A stretch of 64,000 nucleotides of DNA, taken from assembly GCA_031266415.1 (NCBI GenBank), contig JAISBB010000001.1, positions 124,001-188,000 of the forward strand, written 5' to 3'. This document shows, piece by piece, positions 35,722-44,742 of this stretch; the stretch's first letter is position 1; every line of letters starts with the position of its first letter. This DNA is from Oscillospiraceae bacterium. GTDB taxonomy: Bacteria; Bacillota; Clostridia; Oscillospirales; Ruminococcaceae. A model generated the notes under the pieces. That model was not told where the DNA came from. It did not search any database and saw only the letters and a list, made by a program, of their open reading frames with translations. The translations under genes were made by a program, and so were the position numbers.

Positions 35722-35946
35722 TCAATGATTTTTAACCTGATAGACGGGATCATATCCCCCTTTCGAAAACGAATTGCACCGCAAAATTCGCCAAATACTC
35801 ATTCGCAAACCTTTCAGTACACCAAAGTGTTCAATTGCCTGTTTTGCATAAACGGAACAAGTGGGGTAAAATCTACAATGTTTAACTGTTCGCAACCAGC
35901 TTAATTTTGAATAAAGGTCAATTACCCACAAAAAAAAATGCTTCAC
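35722..35946 (-). CDS. yidD: Membrane insertion efficiency factor YidD
   Basis: Small protein that aids Yid[15 protein letters not shown] and [17 protein letters not shown] are the family signatures. 74 residues. Its start overlaps the rnpA stop by 4 bases and yidC follows, the usual order. Confidence 0.95.
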   Translation of the reverse strand: MKHFFLWVIDLYSKLSWLRTVKHCRFYPTCSVYAKQAIEHFGVLKGLRMSIWRILRCNSFSKGGYDPVYQVKNH

Positions 35947-36272
35947 TTTTTCATCAACAACTTCATGTTCCCCTTCATAACTTGGCGAATTTGAGGGCTT
36001 TTCATTTCGGCGGTACGTTTGCGCGCAACCAAAACAATATCGTAACCAACTGGCAAACTGCCTGCTATTTCAGAGAACGCAGACTTAATAACTCGCCTGG
36101 CACGATTTCTAACAACAGATTTCCCTATCTTTTTGCTTGTGGTAATTCCAATCCGATTTTTATCTGCACCAGTTCTAAGCACATAAATAACTAAAACAGG
36201 CGAAACAATTGATTTCCCACGGTAATAAACCCTTTTAAATTGCATGTTTTTGTTTAAAGTCTCAATTTCCAC
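35943..36272 (-). CDS. rnpA: Ribonuclease P protein component
   Basis: Protein subunit that helps RNase P RNA trim tRNA 5' ends. The signature [20 protein letters not shown] is intact. 109 residues from a GTG at 36272 with AGGGG 9 bases before. The RNA partner (rnpB) is not in this window. Confidence 0.95.
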   Translation of the reverse strand: MEIETLNKNMQFKRVYYRGKSIVSPVLVIYVLRTGADKNRIGITTSKKIGKSVVRNRARRVIKSAFSEIAGSLPVGYDIVLVARKRTAEMKSPQIRQVMKGNMKLLMKK

Positions 36273-36324
36273 CTGAAAAGCCCCTTGACTATTTTTTTAA
36301 AAAAATACATTCACATAAAAATCT

Positions 36325-36459
36325 TTAATGAGAAATGCACTTTCTGCCTTTAAGCCTTCTCCTCGCCAAAACTTTTCGTCCATTTTTTGTGCTCATTCTT
36401 TTCATAAATCCATGCACTTTTTTCCTATATAATTTCTTAGGTTGATATGTTCTAAACAT
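36325..36459 (-). CDS. rpmH: Ribosomal protein bL34
   Basis: 44 residues, start [20 protein letters not shown], with [14 protein letters not shown] near the end, the bL34 signature. GGGAGGAG lies 10 bases before the ATG. Promoter at 36499-36528. In most bacteria dnaA lies next to rpmH near the replication origin; here aroB does. Confidence 0.95.
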   Translation of the reverse strand: MFRTYQPKKLYRKKVHGFMKRMSTKNGRKVLARRRLKGRKCISH

Positions 36460-36498
36460 GCTTGTAATTCTCCTCCCATTTCAAATACACACAGTAAT

Positions 36499-36528
36499 AT
36501 CATAACGCATTTAGCTACTTTGTGTCAA
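36499..36528 (-). promoter_or_regulatory. Promoter for rpmH-rnpA-yidD-yidC-jag
   Basis: On the minus strand TTGACA (36523-36528), an 18-base spacer and TATGAT (36499-36504), 40 bases before rpmH. It lies just beyond the aroB stop. Confidence 0.78.
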
Positions 36529-36545
36529 CTCTGTAGGGAATAAGT

Positions 36546-37583
36546 TCAGCTTATAAAGAAAAGATTCAATTGTTTCAAAATTGGCTTCCCTACATCTGAA
36601 AGCATTACAAAATTTATCACATTAGTGGTTTTCTTGTCTCGCAAAATATAATCCTTTAGTAACAAAAGATCAATATCTAATTCTTTGCAAACCCCTAACC
36701 TAAATAAAACACCACTTACTTCTTCTAGCAATAACTGTGTGTTTAGACCACACCCTACCCCCAACTTTAAAACCTCAATCAAACCGTTACCAACACATTC
36801 CCCATGGTTTTTTTCGTAATTTAAATGTTTTTCAAGTGCGTGCCCAATTGTGTGCCCAAGATTTAACATCACACGTTGGCCGTTCTTTTCACACAAATCT
36901 TCCGAAATAAACAACTGCTTAATTTTTATGCATTCTTTAACAATTACTTCTAAATTCTCACAAACACTAGCCAATGTTGACCTTTTCAAAAAAGGCCAAA
37001 GCCAAGAATCATAAAGTAACGCATATTTAACTACTTCGCCCAAACCATTTAAGATTTCTTTTTTCGGTAATTTTTCGATTAATGCAAGGTTGCAAAGTAC
37101 TAAATCTGGGTTATAAAATGCACCCACAAGATTTTTGCTAACGCTGAGGTTTACTGCCACTTTCCCTCCAATTGCCGCATCAATTTGGGCCAATAAAGAG
37201 CTCGGCATTAAAATGCAGCGCAACCCTCGCATATATATTGCAGCCACAAAGCCAAAAAAATCCGTAACAACACCACCGCCAAATGCCAGCAACAATTCGT
37301 CTCTTCTGCATTTGTTTTTCGCCAAAACTTCACAAACATCTCGTATATTATTAAAATTTTTGCTAGCCTCGCCCGGCTCAATAACAACAAATATGCTTTC
37401 AAATCCTAGCTGCGCTAACACTCTCTTTAATGGTTCCCCGTAAAACGCAAATAGATTTTTATCGGTTCCTACAAAAATTCGTTGACCATTATATACATCG
37501 GCTATGAAATTGCACATTAGGTTCTGTGAATCATAATCCAAAATACAGCCATAAGTTGTCCCCGTTATTTGAATTTTTTGAAT
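36546..37583 (-). CDS. aroB: 3-dehydroquinate synthase, probable ATT start
   Basis: Second step of the shikimate pathway. FGGGVVTDFFGFVAAIYMRG, SSLLAQIDAAIGGKVAVN, NGLGEVVKYA and NLGHTIGHALEKH show the NAD, zinc and substrate sites. The first ordinary start (TTG at 37541) has no Shine-Dalgarno and would remove the first family strand. The frame is open back to 37589 with no ATG, GTG or TTG, and reads QKIQITGTTYGCILDY like other AroB N-termini. ATT at 37583 is 7 bases after GAGGTG, so AUU initiation is the best reading (345 residues). It directly follows rimI. Confidence 0.88.
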   Translation of the reverse strand: MQKIQITGTTYGCILDYDSQNLMCNFIADVYNGQRIFVGTDKNLFAFYGEPLKRVLAQLGFESIFVVIEPGEASKNFNNIRDVCEVLAKNKCRRDELLLAFGGGVVTDFFGFVAAIYMRGLRCILMPSSLLAQIDAAIGGKVAVNLSVSKNLVGAFYNPDLVLCNLALIEKLPKKEILNGLGEVVKYALLYDSWLWPFLKRSTLASVCENLEVIVKECIKIKQLFISEDLCEKNGQRVMLNLGHTIGHALEKHLNYEKNHGECVGNGLIEVLKLGVGCGLNTQLLLEEVSGVLFRLGVCKELDIDLLLLKDYILRDKKTTNVINFVMLSDVGKPILKQLNLFFIS

Positions 37584-37584
37584 T

Positions 37585-38052
37585 TTAATTCACCTCTATT
37601 TTCGCTAACACACAATTCATCAACACGGCATATTCACAAGGCCCAGAATAAAAATTCTTGCGAATACCAACAATATTAAATCCACATTTCAAATACATAG
37701 TAATGGCAGAAAAATTTGACTGCCGCACTTCCAAATTGATATATTTCAAACTAAGTTCGTTTGCCACATTTAATACCGCACCAAGTAAAAACTTGCCAAC
37801 TCCCAAATTCCTGTATTTTCTTTGCACCGCGATTTTAGGTATATAACCCTCATCTAAAACATGCTGAAAAATAACATAGCCCACAACCAAATTTAAATCA
37901 CACTCAACGGCAACCATGCAATTGCTATTGGTATTCTTAAGTTCCGTTTTAAATCCCATTGCACTCCACTTTTCAGAAATAAAACTCTCATCTTCAATTT
38001 CATGAACACGGTTTAAATGCAGTTCATTCATTTTTTGTAGTTCAAAATTCAT
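37585..38052 (-). CDS. rimI: GNAT acetyltransferase, RimI-like
   Basis: Probably acetylates the N-terminal alanine of ribosomal protein S18. The GNAT acetyl-CoA loop is RKYRNLGVGKFLL, followed by INLEVRQSNFSAITMYLKCG and NFYSGPCEYAVLM, as in RimI. About 155 residues from the ATG at 38052, which overlaps the tgt stop as ATGA. RimI usually sits with tsaB and tsaD; the different neighbours leave some doubt about the substrate. Confidence 0.8.
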   Translation of the reverse strand: MNFELQKMNELHLNRVHEIEDESFISEKWSAMGFKTELKNTNSNCMVAVECDLNLVVGYVIFQHVLDEGYIPKIAVQRKYRNLGVGKFLLGAVLNVANELSLKYINLEVRQSNFSAITMYLKCGFNIVGIRKNFYSGPCEYAVLMNCVLAKIEVN

Positions 38053-39179
38053 AGTTTTTGGCCTAATTTCAAAGTATTTTCGCACCGAAAAGATTCAAAG
38101 CATTTGTTCTCAATGCTTTCTCTAATCTTGGCCATAAGATTATTAAAAAAGTGCAAATTGTGTAATACACACAACCTCATTCCCAACATTTCACCGCAGT
38201 TAAGCAGGTACCTAATATAACTTTTTGTATAACTCCGGCACACCATGCATTTGCAAACTCTGTCAATAGGCGAGTCGTCTTTTGCGTATTTACCATTCAA
38301 AATACGCACAATTCCTCCACTTGTAAAAAGGTAACCATGCCTTGCATTTCGACTTGGCATCACACAATCAAAAAGATCAATGCCGCGCGCAACACACTCA
38401 ATGATATTAGAAGGAGTTCCCACACCCATTAAATAACGTGGTTTTTCTATTGGCATCATATCTTCTACTTCTAAAATTGTATTGTACATTTGATCATGAG
38501 TCTCTCCCACGGCAAGACCACCAATAGCATAACCATCTAAATCAAGTTCTAAAATTGATTCCATATGTTTTTTTCTTAATTTACTAATAATTGTCCCTTG
38601 GTTAATTCCAAATAATAATTGCTTTGGGTTTGGTGAATCACAACGCGCATTATATGTGGTTAATGTTTCTTTAGAGCGCCAAAGCCATCTGGTTGTTCGC
38701 TCAATTGAACTTTTTACAAGCAAATATTCAGTTTTAGCATGCAAACATTCATCAAATGCCATAACAATTGTTGACCCCAGATTTGATTGTATTTCCATAC
38801 TCTTTTCTGGCGTCATCAAAATGCGCTTCCCATCTACGTGAGAACGAAACACCACTCCTTCTTCAGTCACATCTTTAAGTTTGGTTAACGAAAAAACTTG
38901 GTAACCACCGCTATCAGTTAAAATGGGCTGACTCCAGTTTAAAAAACGTTGCAATCCGCCCATTTCTTTAATTAATATATCACCTGGTCTAACGTGAAGG
39001 TGGTATGTATTACAAAGCAAAACTTGGCACTCAAGTTGCCTTAAATCATTTGTTGAAACTGCTCCTTTTATTGCACCAGCAGTAGCAACATTCATAAAAG
39101 CCGGTGTTTGTATTTCACCGTGCGGTGTTTTAAAAATTCCTCTTCTGGCCTTACCTTCACATTTTATTAAAGTAAACAA
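38049..39179 (-). CDS. tgt: Queuine tRNA-ribosyltransferase
   Basis: Exchanges guanine for a queuosine precursor at position 34 of tRNAs such as tRNA-His. ILTDSGGYQVFSL and FDCVMPSRNARHG hold the catalytic aspartates, and CKCMVC with a later histidine (CVLHNLHF) binds zinc. 376 residues; TTG start after AGAGGAG. It heads the tgt-rimI-aroB unit. The queA and tRNA-guanine precursor genes are not here. Confidence 0.95.
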   Translation of the reverse strand: MFTLIKCEGKARRGIFKTPHGEIQTPAFMNVATAGAIKGAVSTNDLRQLECQVLLCNTYHLHVRPGDILIKEMGGLQRFLNWSQPILTDSGGYQVFSLTKLKDVTEEGVVFRSHVDGKRILMTPEKSMEIQSNLGSTIVMAFDECLHAKTEYLLVKSSIERTTRWLWRSKETLTTYNARCDSPNPKQLLFGINQGTIISKLRKKHMESILELDLDGYAIGGLAVGETHDQMYNTILEVEDMMPIEKPRYLMGVGTPSNIIECVARGIDLFDCVMPSRNARHGYLFTSGGIVRILNGKYAKDDSPIDRVCKCMVCRSYTKSYIRYLLNCGEMLGMRLCVLHNLHFFNNLMAKIRESIENKCFESFRCENTLKLGQKL

Positions 39180-39391
39180 TTGTCTCCTCTCCCAGATTCA
39201 AAAAACATTAATTTACATCCGTTTTATATTTCAATTTGTTCCGTACCAACACGAATTATGGACTGCAAGTCACGATATTTAGGTCCCTAAAACCGCACTT
39301 CCAAAGCGTTCGTAATTGCTTGCAGTGAATCTGTCCACGAGACTCCACATGTCATGATTATACTTGGATCCAGATCATCAATTCCCTTACC

Positions 39392-39990
39392 TTAAACCCT
39401 CTTTACTTCATCTGGGCTACCTTTGCTAACGAAATTTTCAATCACCGTTCCCAATTCATTGGCAGGTCTGAGTTCCTGCCCAATAAGCAAATCACCATTA
39501 TCTGAAATGTAGATTACATCCTTCCAATTAGAACATTCTGGTTCAGCAGCTAATGCTCTCATTTTCAGCAACATCCATTTGTTTTTGTCAATGCATCTGG
39601 CCGCCTTACTTCGTATAAAACCGGTCTTCTTTCGTTTAAAACTTCATAGGATCTCATAAAATCTGACCCTACACACAAAGTATCCTTTTCAACGTCAATA
39701 CGAATCATGCTCCGCCATCTAGCATACTCAGGTTCTTGCAATAATTTTGCCATCTTCTTTATTGTCTGTCTCCACAATATTCTATCCAACTCTGCATCAA
39801 ACTCTGTATTCCTTTCTACCTCTATAATTACCGCTTTCATTTTCTTCGAGTCAGAACAATTTAAAAGATTGTATGCTCTTTTACATGCCTCTGGATCAAC
39901 GTCATCAATATCTTCATACATGGCAAACGAAGCCATGCCACAAGACCCACAAAACAGTATTCCTACCATAAAAACAATCCATTTCCTCAT
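39392..39990 (-). pseudogene. Frameshifted secreted protein with two repeats
   Basis: The ATG at 39990 (AAGGA 7 bases before) opens a 141-residue frame with a signal peptide (KWIVFMVGILFCGSCGMASFA) that stops at 39565. The other frame then continues to 39392. The two parts carry related units: KMAKLLQEPEYARWRSMIRI with CVGSDF, and KMRALAAEPECSNWKDVIYI with LIGQEL. One base lost or gained near PDA/IDKNKW would join them into one protein of about 198 residues. A sequencing error or a real frameshift are both possible. No family recognised. The 39180-39391 stretch beyond it holds no gene. Confidence 0.55.
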
Positions 39991-40095
39991 AATAAAATCC
40001 TTCCCTTCTCTATTTACAAGCCCACTTAACAAGTCTTATGTAACTTCCTTTACAACGCAATACCACCCACCACCACCCTCCAGGCTAACTACTCC

Positions 40096-40761
40096 TTAGC
40101 CAATATTATCCACTTTTTTCAGGTTCCTTTTTACTTTAGTAAAAACACAATATTCCACCAGTTCACAAATTTCACATTTAGGCAACCGCGTTTTACATAC
40201 CTCACGCCCAAATTTTACCAAACGGTGACAAAACTCTGCTGACTCTTCTGGTGGCAACATTGCTTTAAGACTTTTTTCTACTTTCACAGGGTCTTTCGTA
40301 TCACAAACTCCCACGCGAAATGAAATTTTAATGCAGTGTACATCGCAGATTACCGCAGGCTTGTGAAAAATTTCAGCCAAAAGCAAATTTGCCGTTTTTC
40401 TTCCCACACCAGGTAATAACACCAGTTCTGCAATTGTTGCTGGCAACCTTCCATTAAATTTCATTTCAATCATTTCACAAGCATTTATAATATCTTTTGC
40501 CTTCGTGTTCGAAAGTCCACACGGCCTAATTATTTTTTCAAGCACCGCAAAATCTGCTTTTACAAATGCATGTAAAGTCGAGTAACATGCAAATAACTTC
40601 GAAGTTACAACATTTACTCGCTCATCACGGCAACGCGCAGAAAGTCGCCCTGCAACCATTAATTCATAGTCTTCTTTGTAAATTAATTCGCACCCAGTTA
40701 CCTTGTATTTCTTTTTTAAAATCGCTACGATATCAAGTAATTTCTGCTGCTTCAATAGCAT
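40096..40761 (-). CDS. nth: Endonuclease III
   Basis: DNA glycosylase/AP lyase for oxidised pyrimidines. The helix-hairpin-helix with catalytic lysine is LLPGVGRKTANLLLAEI; the aspartate follows in VICDVHCIKISFRVG. The iron-sulfur cluster motif C-x6-C-x2-C-x5-C is intact at CKTRLPKCEICELVEYC. About 221 residues. The start may be ATG 40761 or TTG 40755, the latter being 7 bases after GAGG. It overlaps lgt and ends the long leftward operon. Confidence 0.95.
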   Translation of the reverse strand: MLLKQQKLLDIVAILKKKYKVTGCELIYKEDYELMVAGRLSARCRDERVNVVTSKLFACYSTLHAFVKADFAVLEKIIRPCGLSNTKAKDIINACEMIEMKFNGRLPATIAELVLLPGVGRKTANLLLAEIFHKPAVICDVHCIKISFRVGVCDTKDPVKVEKSLKAMLPPEESAEFCHRLVKFGREVCKTRLPKCEICELVEYCVFTKVKRNLKKVDNIG

Positions 40762-41593
40762 TCCTCGCTTTGTTTTTCATTTTTAAGTAGTGTCTTCGCC
40801 CATACCATGAACCAATACAAAAAAGAACAGAAACAGCCTGCGACACATTCACACCCAAAAACACCAGATGATCTGACCGCAAAAACTCTATAAAAAAACG
40901 CCCACATCCATACCACATAGCATAAATTAAAGTTAATTCACTATTAAACTTCCTGTGCTTTGTATAACCGGCAACAATAGCAAACCCAATTAAACACCAA
41001 AGCGACTCATAAAAAAAACAAGGGTGCACAGGAACTTGCGGGTCAACATTTAAACCACTTGCTTTCATTTCAGTCAGCGTATTTTGAATCGGCAAACTAG
41101 TCATTCCCCATGGCAATTTCGTATTTATACCAAACGCTTCCATATTAAAAAAATTACCCCAACGCCCCAATGCTTGGCCAATCAAAACGCTTCCCGCAAA
41201 AAGATCTGTAACAGCAAAAAAATTAATGCGTTTAAACTTTGAAAAAATAAAAATGGCAATTGCTCCACCAATAAGTCCACCGTATATAGCTAACCCGCCG
41301 TTGCGCAAATTAACAATGTCCCAAAATTTTTCAATTTGCCCATGGTTAAACGCCACCTCATACAACCGAGTTCCAACAACTCCAAAAATAATTGCACATG
41401 TGGCAAATGAACAAACCAAATCTAAATTTAAATTAAATTCTTTTGCTCGCAAAATCGCATACCACAAAGCCAAAAGCATTCCAACCATAATAATTAAGCC
41501 GTACCAATAAATATTAATCCCCTTTATGGAAAAGGCAACTGGATTTAAATGAAACTCTAGATTCAATCCTGAAAATCTTAACGCATGCACCAC
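40733..41593 (-). CDS. lgt: Prolipoprotein diacylglyceryl transferase
   Basis: Adds the diacylglyceryl anchor to lipoprotein cysteines. Seven membrane segments; the signature GQALGRWGNFFNMEAFG is exact for Lgt. 286 residues, GTG start. It lies between ileS and nth with short spacing or overlap. Confidence 0.96.
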   Translation of the reverse strand: MVHALRFSGLNLEFHLNPVAFSIKGINIYWYGLIIMVGMLLALWYAILRAKEFNLNLDLVCSFATCAIIFGVVGTRLYEVAFNHGQIEKFWDIVNLRNGGLAIYGGLIGGAIAIFIFSKFKRINFFAVTDLFAGSVLIGQALGRWGNFFNMEAFGINTKLPWGMTSLPIQNTLTEMKASGLNVDPQVPVHPCFFYESLWCLIGFAIVAGYTKHRKFNSELTLIYAMWYGCGRFFIEFLRSDHLVFLGVNVSQAVSVLFCIGSWYGRRHYLKMKNKARNAIEAAEIT

Positions 41594-41622
41594 AAAATTC
41601 GCCCCCTTTCTGCCTGCTTAAT

Positions 41623-44600
41623 TTAAATTCCTTGCATTTGTATTAACACTAGGTGTTCATTAACATTAACGTTCTTTTCTATTTGTTTTTCCGAAAGTTG
41701 CGAGTTAAATTCCAAAACCAATACCTCTTGCATCAGTTTTGTTTTGTATTCTTCTAACACCGAATTTATTAATTCATTTTCTGCACTAATTCCCAATTTA
41801 ATTCTTTGGTCAATTCTAAAATTTGCTTCTTTTCTAGCAACCTGACAATTCCGTAATAATTCCCTATATATACCTTCCCTTTTAAGTGCTTCTGAAATTC
41901 GCGTATCAATGGAAACTGCTAGCTCTCTCTCTCGCACCAAATGCACTCCTTCTTTTGGTTCATAAACTATTTCAAAGAGTGCAGCTGGAAGTGCATTAAA
42001 CTGCGCTAAACTTACTACTTGCCCACACTCAACTAAATTTAATAAAGGCATCATTTCTTCTGCCGGCAACTCTTCAAACGCTTTTTTAAATGCGGCCAAA
42101 TCTTCTTTAAGTTTTGCGCCTGCCTCTTTAAAATTGATTTTCAAGTGCTTTTGAATAAGCTTCACATCATTTTCTAAAAATTCAATTTCTTTAACATTTA
42201 TTTCATCCATTATAATTTTCTGAGCATCTATCAAAACACTTTGCAAATCTTTTGAAATCACCACACTCAATTTAGCAATCGGCTGTTTTATTTTAAGTTG
42301 CATTTCATTTCGCGCCTTCAGCGAAAGTGCAACTATTTGCCGAATTAATCGCATTTCTTTCAAAATTCGTTGTTCTTTTTGAGAAAGATCCTTCTTTTTT
42401 TCAAATTCATTAAAATGGATCGAAAACTCTGAATTTGGCTCTACCCGACGCACCAAGTTTTGCCAAATGAATTCACACATAAATGGAATTACAGGGGCCA
42501 TCGCAACTGTTAAACGCTTAATAGCACTGTAAAGCGCAACGAAAGCTGCTTTTTCACTCTGCCAAAATCGCTTTCTGTTAATTCTCACATACCAATTCGA
42601 AATATCATCAACACACTGCTCAAATTCAACTATTACCCCTTGTGAATTGTAGCTTTCATAAGATTCCTTTGCCTTTAAAATAAATATATTTACCCGTGAA
42701 GTTAGCCACTCATCTACTTTATTACTAACGCAACTACTAACAGCGGCCTCATTTAAAAATTCCGCCTTTTCAAGAGCCGCGTAAGTTTCAAAAAACACAT
42801 AAATATTCCAAAAATTCAAACATTTCCTTCTAATTTCTTCGCCTAAATTAAACCCAAATCTCACATCATTTGAAATCCCTGTTCCGGCATAAAGGTACCT
42901 AATCACATCTGCACCCAATTTTTCAGCAGCCTCGTCAAACCGAATCATGTGCCCCGTTTTAGAGAATTTCGAACCATCTTCAGAAACAACACTTGCATAA
43001 GCCATAACACGTTCATAGGGAGGTTCACCGGTTAGCGTTACACTCATAAATAACATCGAGTAGAACCAAAGCCGAACCTGTTCGTTCATTTCGGTAATCC
43101 ACTCAATTGGGAAATATTGGCTCCATTTTTGCTTATCTTCAAAATACCAAAGCGTAGAAAACGGTACAATTCCAGCATCTAACCAAACATCACCAACTTC
43201 AGGAATTCGGCTGACTTGTTCCCCACATTCTGAGCAGCAAATCTTAATATTGTCAATCCAGGGACGGTGAAGATGCGGTAACTTATTAACATCAGTAGCA
43301 CCAAAAGAAATTAAATCTTCTTTTGAACCAACAACAGTTACCTTCCCGCATTTTTCACAAACATAAATCGGAAGTGGTAACCCATAAAATCGTTTGCGCG
43401 AAATATTCCAATCTCCCATGTTTTGCAACCAATCTTCCATTCGCTTCCCAATATATTCTGGTTCCCAGCGAATTTTTTGATTTGCTTGCAGTAAAAGAGG
43501 TTTAATTCCCGTTGTTTCTATAAACCATTCTTCAACTAACCTAAACAATACTTCTGTTTTGCACCGCCAACAAACTGGGTAACTATGCGTAACTGGCAGC
43601 TTTTTAAATAATTTCCCCCCCGCTTCAAGTTTTTCAAAAACAAGTGATACAACCTCAGCAGCACTTTTGCCACTCAAAAATCCATAGTTTTCATAAAATA
43701 TACCACTTTCATCAACCGGGCAAATCTCTTTAAACCCAAGTGGTTTGCAAAGTTCAAAATCTTCCTTACCACAGCCAGGTGCAATATGAACAATTCCACT
43801 GCCTTCTTCTGGTGAAACCTCATTCCAGGCCAAAATTTTGTGTTTCACCCCCACCTGAACTGGCAATTCAGGGAAAAAAGTTTCATATTCAAGTCCAATT
43901 AAATCTTCACCTTTAAGCCTTCCCAATACTTCGCGCTCACCATCAACGTACACCATTGCATTTTTGCAAAGAACCAAAGGCTTTTGGTAGCCCCCAATTT
44001 TTACAATTAAATATTCCAAATTGGGGTTCACAGCAATAGCTTGGTTTGCAGCAAGAGTCCAGGGTGTTGTTGTCCACACCACAATCTCAAAGTCACGCTC
44101 TAAAACAGGTAATCTCGCAAACACTGAAATGTGCTCCAGTAATTTATGCGAACCTGTCATCTCATGCTCTGAAAGTGAGGTACCACAACGCGGGCACCAA
44201 GCCATTGGCCTGCTTGCTTTTTTCAGCCACCCTTTTTCAAAACACACCTTAAGAAAATGCCAAATCCCAATTATATTTTGATCTGTGTTAGTATAATATG
44301 AATTGTCCCAATCCATCCACTGCCCAAGTCTTTTAGATTGCTTCGTAATTATATCTGCATATTTATTAACACGTGCCATACACTTATCAGTAAAATCTGC
44401 AAGACCAAAAGCCTCAATGTCACGCTTGCTTTTAAAACCCAACTCTTTTTCAACTTCAACCTCAACCCAAAGCCCTTGCGCATCGAAACCATTTCTGTAA
44501 TGAGAAGTACATCCATTCATAATTTTGTAACGGATAAAAAGATCTTTTAGTGTTCGCCCCCACGCATGATGAACTCCCATTGGGTTATTAGCCGTTACCG

Positions 44601-44742
44601 GGCCATCTAAAAATCTAAAAACCTTCCCATTTTTATTCTTTTCCACTAATTTTTTAAAGCAATCTGTCTCCTCCCAAAACTTCAAAATATCGTGCTCCAT
44701 TTGAATAAAATCCAACTTCCCCAAATCCAACGTAAAATTCAC
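41623..44742 (-). CDS. ileS: Isoleucyl-tRNA synthetase
   Basis: Charges tRNA-Ile. The HIGH motif appears as VHHAWGRTLKD, the KMSKS loop as GSKFSKTGHMIRFDEAAEK (KFSKT), WTTTPWTLAANQA marks the editing domain, and zinc-type CxxC pairs (CPRC, CEKC, CSEC) are present. 1039 residues. The start overlaps the mutS stop as ATGA. No T-box leader is visible, so it is probably not under tRNA-Ile control; it lies deep in an operon. The unusual HIGH/KMSKS forms point to the eukaryote-like IleRS group, which is often less sensitive to mupirocin. Confidence 0.95.
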   Translation of the reverse strand: MNFTLDLGKLDFIQMEHDILKFWEETDCFKKLVEKNKNGKVFRFLDGPVTANNPMGVHHAWGRTLKDLFIRYKIMNGCTSHYRNGFDAQGLWVEVEVEKELGFKSKRDIEAFGLADFTDKCMARVNKYADIITKQSKRLGQWMDWDNSYYTNTDQNIIGIWHFLKVCFEKGWLKKASRPMAWCPRCGTSLSEHEMTGSHKLLEHISVFARLPVLERDFEIVVWTTTPWTLAANQAIAVNPNLEYLIVKIGGYQKPLVLCKNAMVYVDGEREVLGRLKGEDLIGLEYETFFPELPVQVGVKHKILAWNEVSPEEGSGIVHIAPGCGKEDFELCKPLGFKEICPVDESGIFYENYGFLSGKSAAEVVSLVFEKLEAGGKLFKKLPVTHSYPVCWRCKTEVLFRLVEEWFIETTGIKPLLLQANQKIRWEPEYIGKRMEDWLQNMGDWNISRKRFYGLPLPIYVCEKCGKVTVVGSKEDLISFGATDVNKLPHLHRPWIDNIKICCSECGEQVSRIPEVGDVWLDAGIVPFSTLWYFEDKQKWSQYFPIEWITEMNEQVRLWFYSMLFMSVTLTGEPPYERVMAYASVVSEDGSKFSKTGHMIRFDEAAEKLGADVIRYLYAGTGISNDVRFGFNLGEEIRRKCLNFWNIYVFFETYAALEKAEFLNEAAVSSCVSNKVDEWLTSRVNIFILKAKESYESYNSQGVIVEFEQCVDDISNWYVRINRKRFWQSEKAAFVALYSAIKRLTVAMAPVIPFMCEFIWQNLVRRVEPNSEFSIHFNEFEKKKDLSQKEQRILKEMRLIRQIVALSLKARNEMQLKIKQPIAKLSVVISKDLQSVLIDAQKIIMDEINVKEIEFLENDVKLIQKHLKINFKEAGAKLKEDLAAFKKAFEELPAEEMMPLLNLVECGQVVSLAQFNALPAALFEIVYEPKEGVHLVRERELAVSIDTRISEALKREGIYRELLRNCQVARKEANFRIDQRIKLGISAENELINSVLEEYKTKLMQEVLVLEFNSQLSEKQIEKNVNVNEHLVLIQMQGI

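Noticed and set aside
39565-39600. Programmed -1 frameshift at ACAAAAACA
   Set aside because: The classical slippery heptamer A-AAA-AAC needs six A before C; only five are present, and no stem-loop follows. A plain frameshift is likelier.
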